In this document: in pieces, positions 7,673 to 16,378 of the stretch | Layout: each line of letters begins with the position of its first letter | Position numbering within the stretch: position 1 is the stretch's first letter | Assembly (NCBI RefSeq): GCF_900113025.1 | Contig: NZ_FONT01000002.1 | Location: forward strand, 335,460 to 399,459 | Reading direction: 5' to 3' | DNA length: 64,000 nucleotides | Origin: Alteribacillus iranensis | GTDB taxonomy: Bacteria > Bacillota > Bacilli > Bacillales > Marinococcaceae | Translations under genes and position numbers: made by a program | The notes under the pieces: model-generated | Seen by the model: only the letters and a program-made list of their open reading frames with translations | Told to the model about the DNA's origin: nothing | The model's database searches: none

Positions 7673-9181
7673 TTAGGAATTCCCAAATAAGCGCTTTCTC
7701 TTAGCGGCAAACCAATTCTTCACTTTCTCACTTTGGAACAAAAATACTAGGACAATTAAAATCAACAACAGCAAACTTAGCGGCCTTGTTACAAATGGTA
7801 AAAAGGAGTAGTCGGCACTCAGCATTGCTCTACGAAAGTTTTGTTCCGCCATTAATCCTAGTATTAAACCTAGAACAAGAGGCGGCGCAGCCATCCCAAA
7901 CATTCTCATAAAGTAACCGATAATCCCGAAAGCAAACATCACTAGGATGTCAAACGGACGATTGTTTACTGCAAAGGTTCCAATGATACTGATAACGACT
8001 ATGACGGTTAATACTGTACTTTTCGGAAGCAAAAGCACTTTCTGAAAGACAGAAGTAAATAATAACCCAAAGATCAACATCATTGCCGCAGAGATAACGA
8101 GAATAAAAAACACTTCGTATACGATCGTCGGGTTGGATACGGTCAACTTCGGTCCTGGTTGGAGACCATGGAGTAACAGCCCTCCCATGATTACCGCCGT
8201 TACCGAATCCCCGGGAATACCTAGAGTGAGCATCGGCACGTAAGACCCTGGAATACAGGCATTATTCGCTGTTTCTGAAGCTACTACTCCCTCTGGATTA
8301 CCTTTACCAAATGACTCTTTATCCTTGCTTTTTCTTCGTGCCCAGTCATAAGAAACCCATGAGGCCACATCAGCACCAACCCCCGGCACGGATCCTACAA
8401 ATGCTCCCACTACAGAAGACCTTCCTCCTAGAGGCAAGAACTTTTTAACTAACCTCCAAGGTGGGATTGTTGACTTAACGTTCTTTGATTTCAGAGGAGG
8501 CTTTAATTCCATTAGGGAGTGGATGATTTCTGTAATCCCGAACAAACCAATTAAAACAGCAATTAAGCTAAAACCATCCATGAGACTCGCTTCACCGAAC
8601 GTAAACCTCTGATTCCCCGTAATGCTGTCCATCCCAACGGTGGCAAGCATCAACCCTAAAACCCCCGCCATGAGACCTTTGATCAGTGATCCTGAAGTTA
8701 TATTTGCACTAATTAGGATCCCGAAGAAGGCTAACATGAAGTACTCCCATGAACCAAAATTCATACTAAGCTCAACAAGTAGAGGAGCGGCAACTAAAAA
8801 GATAACTGCAGCTATAACGGTGCCTAAAAAAGACTGAACGGTTGCTATCCCTCTAGCCAGACCCCCCTCCCCTTTTTGAGCCATCGGGTATCCATCAAGG
8901 GCTGTAGCTGCTGCTGCTGGAGTCCCGGGAATATTCAAAAATATGGCTGCTGTAGACCCACCATACGTACCACCAACGTGTAGAGCGATAATGAGGGTGA
9001 CGGCTTCTAACCAATCCATCCCCCATGTAAACGAGATTAATAGAGATATCCCCATCGTCGTTGTTAATCCAGGTAAAGATCCTATCAATATTCCTGCTAT
9101 CGTACCTATAACAAATAAAAGTAAGTGTTTTATAGTCAGCATGCTCCAGAGCGAATCTAATATTAAAGTTATATCTGGCAC
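7673..9181 (-). CDS. tctA: Tripartite tricarboxylate transporter large membrane subunit TctA
   Basis: 502 residues with about 11-12 membrane segments. The signature loop GSLPGLTTTMGISLLI is near residue 35, with its inverted-repeat counterpart GSVPGVGADVASWVSYDWAR after residue 260, and GIPGDSVTAVIMGGLLLHGL beyond it. It forms the sodium- or proton-driven channel with TctB, fed by TctC. The start is GTG at 9181 after GGTGGAGGGG. Confidence 0.92.
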   Translation of the reverse strand: MPDITLILDSLWSMLTIKHLLLFVIGTIAGILIGSLPGLTTTMGISLLISFTWGMDWLEAVTLIIALHVGGTYGGSTAAIFLNIPGTPAAAATALDGYPMAQKGEGGLARGIATVQSFLGTVIAAVIFLVAAPLLVELSMNFGSWEYFMLAFFGILISANITSGSLIKGLMAGVLGLMLATVGMDSITGNQRFTFGEASLMDGFSLIAVLIGLFGITEIIHSLMELKPPLKSKNVKSTIPPWRLVKKFLPLGGRSSVVGAFVGSVPGVGADVASWVSYDWARRKSKDKESFGKGNPEGVVASETANNACIPGSYVPMLTLGIPGDSVTAVIMGGLLLHGLQPGPKLTVSNPTIVYEVFFILVISAAMMLIFGLLFTSVFQKVLLLPKSTVLTVIVVISIIGTFAVNNRPFDILVMFAFGIIGYFMRMFGMAAPPLVLGLILGLMAEQNFRRAMLSADYSFLPFVTRPLSLLLLILIVLVFLFQSEKVKNWFAAKRKRLFGNS

Positions 9182-9206
9182 GCCATCCCCTCCACCTCTA
9201 CAAAGC

Positions 9207-10187
9207 TTAGTCTAGAAAAATCTCTCGGTCTTTCATTAATAATTTACCGTCCACTTCTATCATTGGATCTCTCATTACTAAGTCACAGTGACCTGGAGCC
9301 CGAATACTACTTCCGAACGTAATACCGTTTCCGATGCCTATATGCATTGTGCCGAACTCCGCTTCATCTTCTGTTTGACCACCTCTACCGATCTTCGCTT
9401 TGGGATTCATACCCATTCCCATTTCCACGGCATGATAGACATTGGGATGATCATAGCTCGCTAGAAGTTCCTCAAGCATCTTCGCATCTTGACCACCTTC
9501 AATAGATACAATTTTGCCTTCTTCAAATGTTAGCTTGACTGGTTCCTCACAAGGGCGCCCTGGTACAATCGCTCCGTCTACATACATGACTCCCTCTGTT
9601 GAACCTTCAACCGGTGCTACTGCAGACTCTATACAAGGTGGTGGCGAAATGGATCCAGGCTCATGACATATACCTGTTTGCGGAACAGCATGACGACCAC
9701 GAATATCCATTTTTATATCGCTGCCAAGAGCCGAACGAATACGGATTTCAGACCCTTCCTCTAATATCTTAGATAACTTGTCAATTTTTTTCTTTTGTTC
9801 TAAATAGTCTATATCGAGAGAACCGTCTAAGAAAATTTCCTCATTTGCATCCGGCATAAAAATTAAACGAGCTCCGGCATCACTAGCTGCCTTTCGTGCT
9901 GATGAATGATTTACGGAATACGTAGTAGGCGCAACAATGGCATCTGCAGCCTTCATTGCCTCTGCAATAATTCGAGGAGGCTCGTCCCCATGACGTGATG
10001 TTGGCATCATGATGGTCATTACTACCTCAGCTTCCATCTCTTCTCCCACCAACGAGAACATTTCACCTATTTCGGCTGTGTTAATGTCTGTAAGGATAAG
10101 CAAATTTTCCTTTGGTTGAACGTTCAGACACTGTTCTAAAATTTTCCGACATGATTTCATCATATACATCTTTTTAATGGCATCCAT
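9207..10187 (-). CDS. M29-aminopeptidase-like / 2,5-dihydroxypyridine dioxygenase (NicX)-like metalloenzyme
   Basis: 326 residues of the family holding thermophilic M29 aminopeptidases and the ring-cleaving NicX iron dioxygenase. Candidate metal ligands cluster at the C-terminus: His252/Glu255 (YHAVEMGMG), His282 (GTMHIGIGN) and the pair His300-Cys-Asp302 (GHCD). A His-x-Asp pair near the end matches the iron site described for NicX, so an oxygenase or other hydrolytic role is as plausible as a peptidase. It lies 25 bases before tctA and 60 after the CoA-transferase, so it probably handles the same small acid or its product. The general label is safe; the reaction is not. Confidence 0.65.
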   Translation of the reverse strand: MDAIKKMYMMKSCRKILEQCLNVQPKENLLILTDINTAEIGEMFSLVGEEMEAEVVMTIMMPTSRHGDEPPRIIAEAMKAADAIVAPTTYSVNHSSARKAASDAGARLIFMPDANEEIFLDGSLDIDYLEQKKKIDKLSKILEEGSEIRIRSALGSDIKMDIRGRHAVPQTGICHEPGSISPPPCIESAVAPVEGSTEGVMYVDGAIVPGRPCEEPVKLTFEEGKIVSIEGGQDAKMLEELLASYDHPNVYHAVEMGMGMNPKAKIGRGGQTEDEAEFGTMHIGIGNGITFGSSIRAPGHCDLVMRDPMIEVDGKLLMKDREIFLD

Positions 10188-10247
10188 TTATATAACCTCT
10201 TTTCTTCTATCATTTTTCCACTTACAAACATAGGAGCTATTTAGAAC

Positions 10248-11426
10248 TTAAACAGTTTCAGTTTTTGTAACGCTTTCAATCAAATCTTCACGACAGCCAA
10301 TTTCTTGTAATACTTCACGTGTGTGTTCTCCCAACCGTGGAGCAGGCTTTGAGACTTGTCCAGGAGTTTTAGACAATTTAACCGGAACACCAAGTACTTT
10401 TTGGGTACCGGCTGTAGCATGTTCCACATTGACGACCATTTCCCGTGCTTGCGTATGTGGATCGCTAAGGGATTCTGGATACGTATTAATCGGGCCAGCC
10501 GGAATGCCTGCTTCCTCGAATTTTTCGAGCCAATATGCACGTGTTTGCTGACTCGTTTTTTCTTCGATCATAGATACAAAGATATCTAGATGTTGGATAC
10601 GAGAAGCATCGTCTTTGAACCTCTCATCTTCGGCCATTTCTGGTCTGCCAATCAATTGGCAAAACACGGGATAATGGTGTGCTGTATCGGCCCCAACTGT
10701 GAAGTGGCCGTCACTTGCTTGAAAGGCCTGGTACGGAGCAGATAGCCTGTGTCCACTTCCCGTAGGCTCTGGCGTTTCGTCGGTATACCAATATTGAACA
10801 CTTTCCCAAACGGATAGAGCGAGCCCCGTGTCAAAGAGAGATGCATCAATGAATTGTCCCTCTCCGCTTGTTTTTCTGGCGTATAGTGCGCTCAATATAC
10901 CATACGTGGCAAACAAAGCTGCCCCGAGATCTGTAATCGGTAATCCGCATTTTACTGGATTACCGCCTCGTTCTCCGGTCACACTCATGATCCCTGTCAT
11001 TCCTTGAGCGATGAGATCATAGCCGCCCCGGGACGAATACGGGCCGTACTGACCAAATCCAGAAATTGAGCAGTAAATGAGTCCAGGATTGATTTCTTTT
11101 AGCGTCTCGTAATCAATACCTAACCGTTTTACCACACCTGGCCGGTAGTTTTCAATGAGGACGTCTGCCTTGCGCGCAAGTTCATAGAGAACTTCTTTTC
11201 CTTCGTCTGATTTTAGGTTAAGGGTAATTCCTCTTTTATTCCGATTCACCGCCATATATGCGCCGCTTTCCCCTTCTACTTGCGGCGTCCAGTGGCGAGT
11301 ATTTTCTCCTTTTGGAGGTTCTACTTTTATGACATCTGCACCCATATCCGCGAGCAACATCCCGCAATAAGGTCCTGCCATTACTTGGCTCAAATCTAGT
11401 ACTGTTACATTTTCTAAAGCTTTCAT
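10248..11426 (-). CDS. CaiB/BaiF family (class III) CoA-transferase
   Basis: 392 residues, full length. Family motifs are present from the N-terminus (VLDLSQVMAGPYCGMLLADM, GADVIKVEPP, NRNKRGITLNLKS, LIENYRPG) through the catalytic aspartate Asp166 in GLPITDLGAALFA to the small-domain motif in the C-terminal third (GIPAGPIN). Class III enzymes swap CoA between carboxylic acids via an aspartyl anhydride. As first gene of the operon it probably activates the imported acid. ATG at 11426 follows AAGGAGAG. Confidence 0.92.
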   Translation of the reverse strand: MKALENVTVLDLSQVMAGPYCGMLLADMGADVIKVEPPKGENTRHWTPQVEGESGAYMAVNRNKRGITLNLKSDEGKEVLYELARKADVLIENYRPGVVKRLGIDYETLKEINPGLIYCSISGFGQYGPYSSRGGYDLIAQGMTGIMSVTGERGGNPVKCGLPITDLGAALFATYGILSALYARKTSGEGQFIDASLFDTGLALSVWESVQYWYTDETPEPTGSGHRLSAPYQAFQASDGHFTVGADTAHHYPVFCQLIGRPEMAEDERFKDDASRIQHLDIFVSMIEEKTSQQTRAYWLEKFEEAGIPAGPINTYPESLSDPHTQAREMVVNVEHATAGTQKVLGVPVKLSKTPGQVSKPAPRLGEHTREVLQEIGCREDLIESVTKTETV

Positions 11427-11584
11427 GAATTTTCTCTCCTTCCATTTGATGTCCTTTATTTTGAGAGTCAGAGAGTTACCTACAAGATAATCTTTGAAGA
11501 ATCACCTCTCTTAGTTACTAATAGGTAACAATGATAGTATACGTTTTAGATGCTTTTACTGACTTTTCGTTCACAAGTTATAAT

Positions 11585-11600
11585 TGCAATAATTGTGCCA
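11585..11600 (-). promoter_or_regulatory. Sigma-54 (-24/-12) promoter of the CoA-transferase/Tct operon
   Basis: Minus-strand TGGCACAATTATTGCA matches the TGGCAC-N5-TTGCA sigma-54 consensus exactly at the GG and GC elements, about 160 bases before the CoA-transferase start. The same 16-mer occurs at 19787-19802 and a one-base variant at 37912-37927. The neighbouring activator at 11781 is the obvious partner. Confidence 0.92.
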
Positions 11601-11683
11601 ATTTGACATCACCTGTGAACCCACCTAGATTACAGCTTTTCTTTTTCGCCCGAGACTTTTAAGCTATAGAGAATGTGATATTT

Positions 11684-11801
11684 TTTGCACTTTGCGAAAT
11701 AATATCATCTCTCAAATTAGAAAAAGCTATCCGCCGTTTGGTGGATAGCTTGTATTTAACGGTTTTTCGCATTTTGCAAATCAATTTTGCATTTCGCGAA
11801 G
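11684..11801 (-). promoter_or_regulatory. Three candidate activator (enhancer) sites upstream of the sigma-54 promoter
   Basis: A 16-base motif TTTGCANNNTGCGAAA occurs at 11684-11699 (plus strand), 11765-11780 (inverted), and with two changes at 11786-11801 (plus strand, inside the end of the activator gene). They sit about 85-200 bases upstream of the -24 element, the usual range for enhancer sites of AAA+ activators. This and the terminator at 11721 account for the 11427-11780 gap. Confidence 0.6.
11721..11751 (-). terminator. Terminator after the sigma-54 activator gene
   Basis: Perfect 9-bp stem AAGCTATCC/GGATAGCTT with an 11-base loop; on the minus strand it is followed by a T-rich tail. 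It separates the activator gene from the operon it faces. Confidence 0.8.
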
Positions 11802-13574
11802 CTTTTTTAACTTATTTATTTTTCGGTAAAGTGTTGCTAAATTAATGCCGAGAGCTTCTGCTGCTTTCCGCTTCCCTTCCACTGTTTCCCCGTACTCCGA
11901 TAACGCTTGTTCGATAAGCTTTTCTTCCATTTCTTCCAAGGTCATGATGGCATCCGTTGGTTGACTTGTCTCTCCATTCTTATCTTTTATTCTTGGAGGC
12001 AGGTACTCTGTCTTGACCCAAGGACCTATCGCCATATTTACCGCATACTCGACTGCGTTTTGGAGTTCCCGAATATTTCCGGGCCATGTATAGTCTTTTA
12101 GTATCCCTTCGGCTTCTTTCGTGAATCCTCGTATTGGTTTCTCTAATAACTCACTATAGTGTACCGCAAAATGATTCAAGAGCTTAGGAATATCCGAGAC
12201 TCTTTCTTTCAGAGGCGGGATATGCAAAGGTATAACATTTAAGCGATAATACAGATCTTCTCGAAATTCCCCCGTCTCCACCATTTTCTCTAAATTCTTG
12301 TTCGTCGCAGCGACAATGCGAACGTTAATATCGACAACCTCATTCGATCCTACTCGTTCTACTCTTTTTTCTTCAAGCACACGAAGTATTTTCACTTGAA
12401 GGTGTAACGGCATATCGCCAATTTCATCAAGGAAGAGAGTACCTTCATTCGCCATTTCAAATTTACCAGGCTTCCCTTTTTTATTCGCGCCTGTAAACGC
12501 TCCTTCCGAATACCCAAATAGTTCACTTTCGAGCAAATGCTCCGGAATGGCGGCACAATTGATCGCTCGAAATGGTTTATCTGCACGCGGGCTTTCATGG
12601 TGAATGGAACGCGCGAAGAGTTCTTTCCCTGTCCCACTTTCCCCTAAAATAATGACCGTGGAATCGGTCTGCGCTACTTTTTTCGCTGTTTGTTTCGTAC
12701 GAATAATAGAGTCGCTATCTCCGATAATCATGTCAAAACTTGATTTGTTATCATCCTCTGAAGTGATAGAGTACACTAAGTTTCTTACTTCATTGAGATC
12801 TTTAAAAGAAACCACTACACCAATGATATGGCTGTCGTGAATTAAAGGAGTCGCACTGCCCACTAATTGAATTTCAGTACCATCAATGACACTCGTTAAC
12901 GGGTGATCATTATACCCCGTTCCTGTGGATAACACTTTCTGAATAGGAAGCTCTGGAAGAACATCTTCTATGTTTACACCGAGAGCCTCCTCTCGTTTCA
13001 ATTGGAGCATCTTTTCTCCGGAACGATTTAATTCACTAATATAACCATTTTGGTCCAAGGCCAGGATCCCTTCATACATGGACTGAATAGATACTTCTAA
13101 CATGCGAGAGGTCGATATATATTTTTTCAGGATCGTGCTGGACGTTATTTTATGACTAATTAAATCTGCCATTTTTTCCAAGTAATTAGAAAAAGCAGAA
13201 TACTTTTGGCGAAATTCGGTCATTTGGTCGTTGGAGAAAGCGGTCAGACTGATGGCCCCAACGATCTCCCCCTCATGATACAACGGGAATGAGACGTCTG
13301 CCTTTTCGGGACAGTTCCCAACTAATTCACAGCTTTGACAGATCGAGTGAAAGCCGGGATTAAAATTAAAAACGGGCTCCTCCGTCCGAAACACTTCCCC
13401 TATAATATGCCCTCGTACGGTTTCCCCCACGCGCGCATGCTCTCCGCCCCCTGTCGACGTGACCACTCTTTTATTTCTATCGTATATAATAACCTCAATG
13501 TTAAGTACCGATTTAATAGCTTCTGCGACTAGATTCACTTCTTCTTGAACATCGAACAAAACAGAGCTCCCCAT
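11781..13574 (-). CDS. Sigma-54-dependent transcriptional activator with cysteine-containing sensor domain
   Basis: 597 residues. An N-terminal GAF-like sensor (~1-150) contains the cluster Cys79-x2-Cys82-x5-Cys88; a PAS domain follows (~165-270, MYEGILALDQNGYISELNRS). The AAA+ domain has Walker A GESGTGKE, the sigma-54 contact loop GAFTGA and Walker B GTLFLDEIGDMP. A Fis-type helix-turn-helix ends the protein (KRKAAEALGINLATLYRKIN). It is co-directional with and upstream of the CoA-transferase/Tct operon and its promoter. The cysteines could bind metal or sense redox; that is inference. Confidence 0.92.
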   Translation of the reverse strand: MGSSVLFDVQEEVNLVAEAIKSVLNIEVIIYDRNKRVVTSTGGGEHARVGETVRGHIIGEVFRTEEPVFNFNPGFHSICQSCELVGNCPEKADVSFPLYHEGEIVGAISLTAFSNDQMTEFRQKYSAFSNYLEKMADLISHKITSSTILKKYISTSRMLEVSIQSMYEGILALDQNGYISELNRSGEKMLQLKREEALGVNIEDVLPELPIQKVLSTGTGYNDHPLTSVIDGTEIQLVGSATPLIHDSHIIGVVVSFKDLNEVRNLVYSITSEDDNKSSFDMIIGDSDSIIRTKQTAKKVAQTDSTVIILGESGTGKELFARSIHHESPRADKPFRAINCAAIPEHLLESELFGYSEGAFTGANKKGKPGKFEMANEGTLFLDEIGDMPLHLQVKILRVLEEKRVERVGSNEVVDINVRIVAATNKNLEKMVETGEFREDLYYRLNVIPLHIPPLKERVSDIPKLLNHFAVHYSELLEKPIRGFTKEAEGILKDYTWPGNIRELQNAVEYAVNMAIGPWVKTEYLPPRIKDKNGETSQPTDAIMTLEEMEEKLIEQALSEYGETVEGKRKAAEALGINLATLYRKINKLKKLREMQN

Positions 13575-13771
13575 ACGATCACCTTTTTAAAAAATTTAGA
13601 AATTAATTATATCATTTTTTAGTACATCGTGGGGAATGGATTGAGTTGGTTTAACAATTGGCTAGGTTACATGTGGCTAAAATGTCTCATTCTTTGTTGG
13701 AATGACGGTGCGAATTGTACGGAAGGTGTCGTCTACCTGCATAGGTATGTGGATGGATAAATGTACGTCTG

Positions 13772-13866
13772 TATTAGCGAAATTGGGATGGGTATCAGCG
13801 ATTTGGAGTAGAATATCAGCGAAGTAAAAGGTGTTATCAGCGAAACAAGAGAACTTATCAGAGATT
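13772..13866. repeat. Five-copy exact 21-bp-period repeat (TATCAGCGA motif)
   Basis: TAT(C/T)AGCGA or its variant starts at 13772, 13793, 13814, 13835 and 13856, always 21 bases apart, with variable spacer bases. It fills part of the gene-free stretch 13575-13897. Two helical turns per repeat would place every copy on the same DNA face. Nothing else is visible in this gap except a terminator at its end. Confidence 0.75.
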
Positions 13867-13876
13867 CACCCCTACT

Positions 13877-13926
13877 AAAAAAGAAAACCGGCTGGTCTTA
13901 CAGGAGCTGTCCTCCAATCAGCCGGT
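13877..13926 (-). terminator. Terminator overlapping the end of the LLM oxidoreductase gene
   Basis: ACCGGCTG (13887-) pairs with CAGCCGGT (13919-13926); on the minus strand it runs into TTTTCTTTTTT. The upstream arm includes the last codons of the gene. Confidence 0.8.
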
Positions 13927-14914
13927 ATGATTCCAAGCGGTCTTCTACAGTCGGTGCGATCGTGTTGATCATTACTTCTTCCGCTTCATACTGTGCTTTG
14001 AATTCGAGAAGCTGATCTCTCACTTGTGCGGGATCACCGAGCGCCATGTTGCGCTTCATTTTCTCGAATTTCTTTTCCTCTTCTTCGGTAAGAGGATATT
14101 TTTTTGCTTCGTCCACGAAGGGTATGGTTTCTTTTTCTTCCCCTTTGTCTTTTTGCCGCGACCAGACAAAGTTGCAGCGTGCCAGGTCTTCCGCTTTGGA
14201 TGCTGTTTCTGCACAGAGCGCGGAGACTGTGACGATGACTTGTGGTTTTTGGGGGGAGGCCTGGCGCAGGGTCTGGCCTCTCTTTCTCAGTTGAAACGAT
14301 TCCCGGTATGTTTGTACCGCTGCCGGGCCGTTGTTGTCACTCATAAATTGGCCGAACGCATAGGCCATGCCGTTTTCCGCGGCGAGCCGGGCGCTTTTTT
14401 CACTCGTACCTAAGAGCCATTGTTCTGGGGGAATGTCTGGCACCGGGGCCGCAGATAATGGGTTGGCTCCTTCTTCGGGTCCCATATTGTCTATAAAGCG
14501 CAGCAGTTGTTTTACCAAGTCAGGCATTTTATATACTTGTTGCAGATAGTTGTCAGAGAGGGCATTGGTCGCTTCTGCGGATCCGCCGGGTGCCCGTCCG
14601 ACACCAACGTCGATGCGGTCCGGAAACAATGTCGCAAGGGTGTGGTGTATTTCTGCCACTTTGTATGGCTTGTAATGCGGAAGCAGCACGGCTCCTGTCC
14701 CGAGCCGGATCGATTCGGTCTGTGCACCGATGTAGCTGAGCATCACTTCAGGTGCAGAACTGGCGAGCCCTGCTAAATCGTGGTGTTCGGTCATCCAGAA
14801 ACGAGTATACCCGAGCCGTTCTCCTAGCTGTGCGAGGGTGACGGATGCTTCTAATGCTTCTTGCGGTGTCTGTCCTGCCATGATCGGTGATTGATCGAGT
14901 ATGCTCAGCTTCAT
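13898..14914 (-). CDS. LLM-class flavin-dependent oxidoreductase (luciferase-like)
   Basis: 338 residues of the bacterial-luciferase-like TIM barrel: SILDQSPIMAGQTPQEAL at the start, RFWMTEHHD near residue 43, GTGAVLLPHYKPYKVAE and DVGVGRAPGG in the FMN-binding part, and GTSEKSARLAAENGMAYAFG. It resembles YtmO-type enzymes, usually FMNH2-dependent monooxygenases. The flavin reductase at 15761 is on the same strand beyond a repeat array and may supply reduced flavin. Start at 14914 rather than 14920, because GGGAGG is only two bases from the upstream ATG. Confidence 0.88.
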   Translation of the reverse strand: MKLSILDQSPIMAGQTPQEALEASVTLAQLGERLGYTRFWMTEHHDLAGLASSAPEVMLSYIGAQTESIRLGTGAVLLPHYKPYKVAEIHHTLATLFPDRIDVGVGRAPGGSAEATNALSDNYLQQVYKMPDLVKQLLRFIDNMGPEEGANPLSAAPVPDIPPEQWLLGTSEKSARLAAENGMAYAFGQFMSDNNGPAAVQTYRESFQLRKRGQTLRQASPQKPQVIVTVSALCAETASKAEDLARCNFVWSRQKDKGEEKETIPFVDEAKKYPLTEEEEKKFEKMKRNMALGDPAQVRDQLLEFKAQYEAEEVMINTIAPTVEDRLESYRLIGGQLL

Positions 14915-15049
14915 CGTCATTGCCTCCCTTTTCTTGCTTTCTTCTCTGTCGTCATTGGTGTCGTTCGTGGGGGGTAGGTTGTTCTCGTTACCATGCCTGG
15001 CTTTTTGCTGTGATCACGGGCACGAACGTCATTCATTAAAGACGTTGAT

Positions 15050-15755
15050 TACGTTTTTTCTTCTTTCAAGGGCATCATCTATTCTTGTTCATGCCCTTGC
15101 TTCTCGTTTTTCTTCTTCCTATGTCGCTAAGACTGTGCCTGGAGAGAAGTTCGTTCCCTTCCTTTTCTTTTTCCTACTTTCAAGGGCACCAACCGAACCC
15201 GTTATTTACTTTGAGTTTGCTTTTTCTCTTTTCAAGGTCATCATCCACTCTTATTCATGCCCTTGCTTTTCATTTTTCTTCTTCCTACGTCGCTAAGACT
15301 GTGCCTGGAGAGAAGTTCGTTCCCTTCCTTTTCTTTTTCCTACTTTCAAGGGCACCAACCGAACCCGTTATTTACTTTGAGTTTGCTTTTTCTCTTTTCA
15401 AGGTCATCATCCACTCTTATTCATGCCCTTGCTTTTCATTTTTCTTCTTCCTACGTCGCTAAGATAGCTCCTAGAGAAAAGTTCGTTCCCTTCCTCTTCT
15501 TTTTCCTGCCTTCTAGGGCACCAACCGAACCCGTTATTTACCTTGAGTTTGCTTTTTCTTCTTTCAAGGGCATTATCCATATCCATTCTTATTCATGCCC
15601 TTGCTTCTCGTTTTTCTTCTTCCTATGTCGCTAACACAGCTCCTAGAGAGAAAATAGTTCCCTTCCTCTTCTTTCTCTTACTTTCAAGGGCACCTACCGC
15701 TACCATTAGTAACCTTGATTTCCCCTTCTCTTCTATCAAGGGTACAATCCATGGT
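15050..15755. repeat. 172-bp tandem repeat array, about four copies
   Basis: The segment from TTTCAAGGGCA through a T-rich stretch, CGCTAAGACTGTGCCTGGAGA and a second T-rich stretch repeats every 172 bases; the first two units are almost identical and later ones drift. It fills the 14915-15760 gap between the LLM oxidoreductase and flavin reductase genes. Open reading frames of 86-131 codons across it come from the repeat, not from a gene. Related degenerate units occur at 55.8-56.0 and 57.15-57.77 kb. Confidence 0.85.
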
Positions 15756-15760
15756 CCGCT

Positions 15761-16378
15761 CTACTCTCGCGGCAGCTTAAATGATGGCGTGAGATTAGCG
15801 TAGTCGCCGGCGAGACGGGCGAGCGGCTTCCAGTTTTCTATGTCGGTTTTGTAGTTGCCGAGGTAGGCATCGTCGTCAATGCGGGCCCGTTGTACTTGGC
15901 CGAGGACGAGATGGTCGGTGCCGACTTCGATGATGCGGTCGAGCTTGCATTCAAATGCGATGGGTGATTCTTTCACAGCCGGCACGTCGATCGTGACTGA
16001 TGGCTCGGGAGTAAGTCCGGCGCTTTCAAATTCGTTCACTTCCGGTGCGACATGGAGTGAGCTTTCATGCATCGGGTTTGCCAGTTTGTCTGGTACGATG
16101 TTAATCACATATTCTTCGACGTCGCGGATGTTCGTGAGGGTGTCTTTGATGGTACCTTTCCGTTCGCCTACCCCCGGTCCGATGGAGACAAGCAAGGTTG
16201 GCGGCTTGCGGGAAGCGACGGTGAAAAAGCTGAAAGGCGCCAAGTTGAGCACTCCTTCTTTGGACTTCGATGAGATCCAGGCAATCGGGCGTGGCACCAC
16301 GGACCCGATCATTAACTTGTACATGTCTTGCGTGCGCAGATCTTCTGGATTAAAAATGTGAGCATGTTCGTTAGGCAT
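15761..16378 (-). CDS. Flavin reductase family protein (FMN-binding split barrel)
   Basis: 205 residues. Typical motifs: YKLMIGSVVPRPIAWISSKS near residue 20, NLAPFSFFTVASRKPPTLLV as the flavin-contact region, and HLVLGQVQRARIDDD in the second half. These NAD(P)H:flavin oxidoreductases usually feed two-component monooxygenases. The gene start overlaps the end of the MFS gene by 8 bases (16371-16378), implying translational coupling, so flavin chemistry may act on the transported compound. ATG follows GGAAGGAG. Confidence 0.87.
   Translation of the reverse strand: MPNEHAHIFNPEDLRTQDMYKLMIGSVVPRPIAWISSKSKEGVLNLAPFSFFTVASRKPPTLLVSIGPGVGERKGTIKDTLTNIRDVEEYVINIVPDKLANPMHESSLHVAPEVNEFESAGLTPEPSVTIDVPAVKESPIAFECKLDRIIEVGTDHLVLGQVQRARIDDDAYLGNYKTDIENWKPLARLAGDYANLTPSFKLPRE

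Noticed and set aside
13772-13866. CRISPR or iteron array
   Set aside because: The repeat core is only about 9 bases with ~12-base spacers, too short for CRISPR; no replication initiator gene is near.
14901-15803. Overlapping plus-strand reading frames of 86-131 codons
   Set aside because: They come from the 172-bp repeat: 172 is not a multiple of three, so all frames stay open, and the low-complexity Phe/Ser/Leu products have no ribosome sites.
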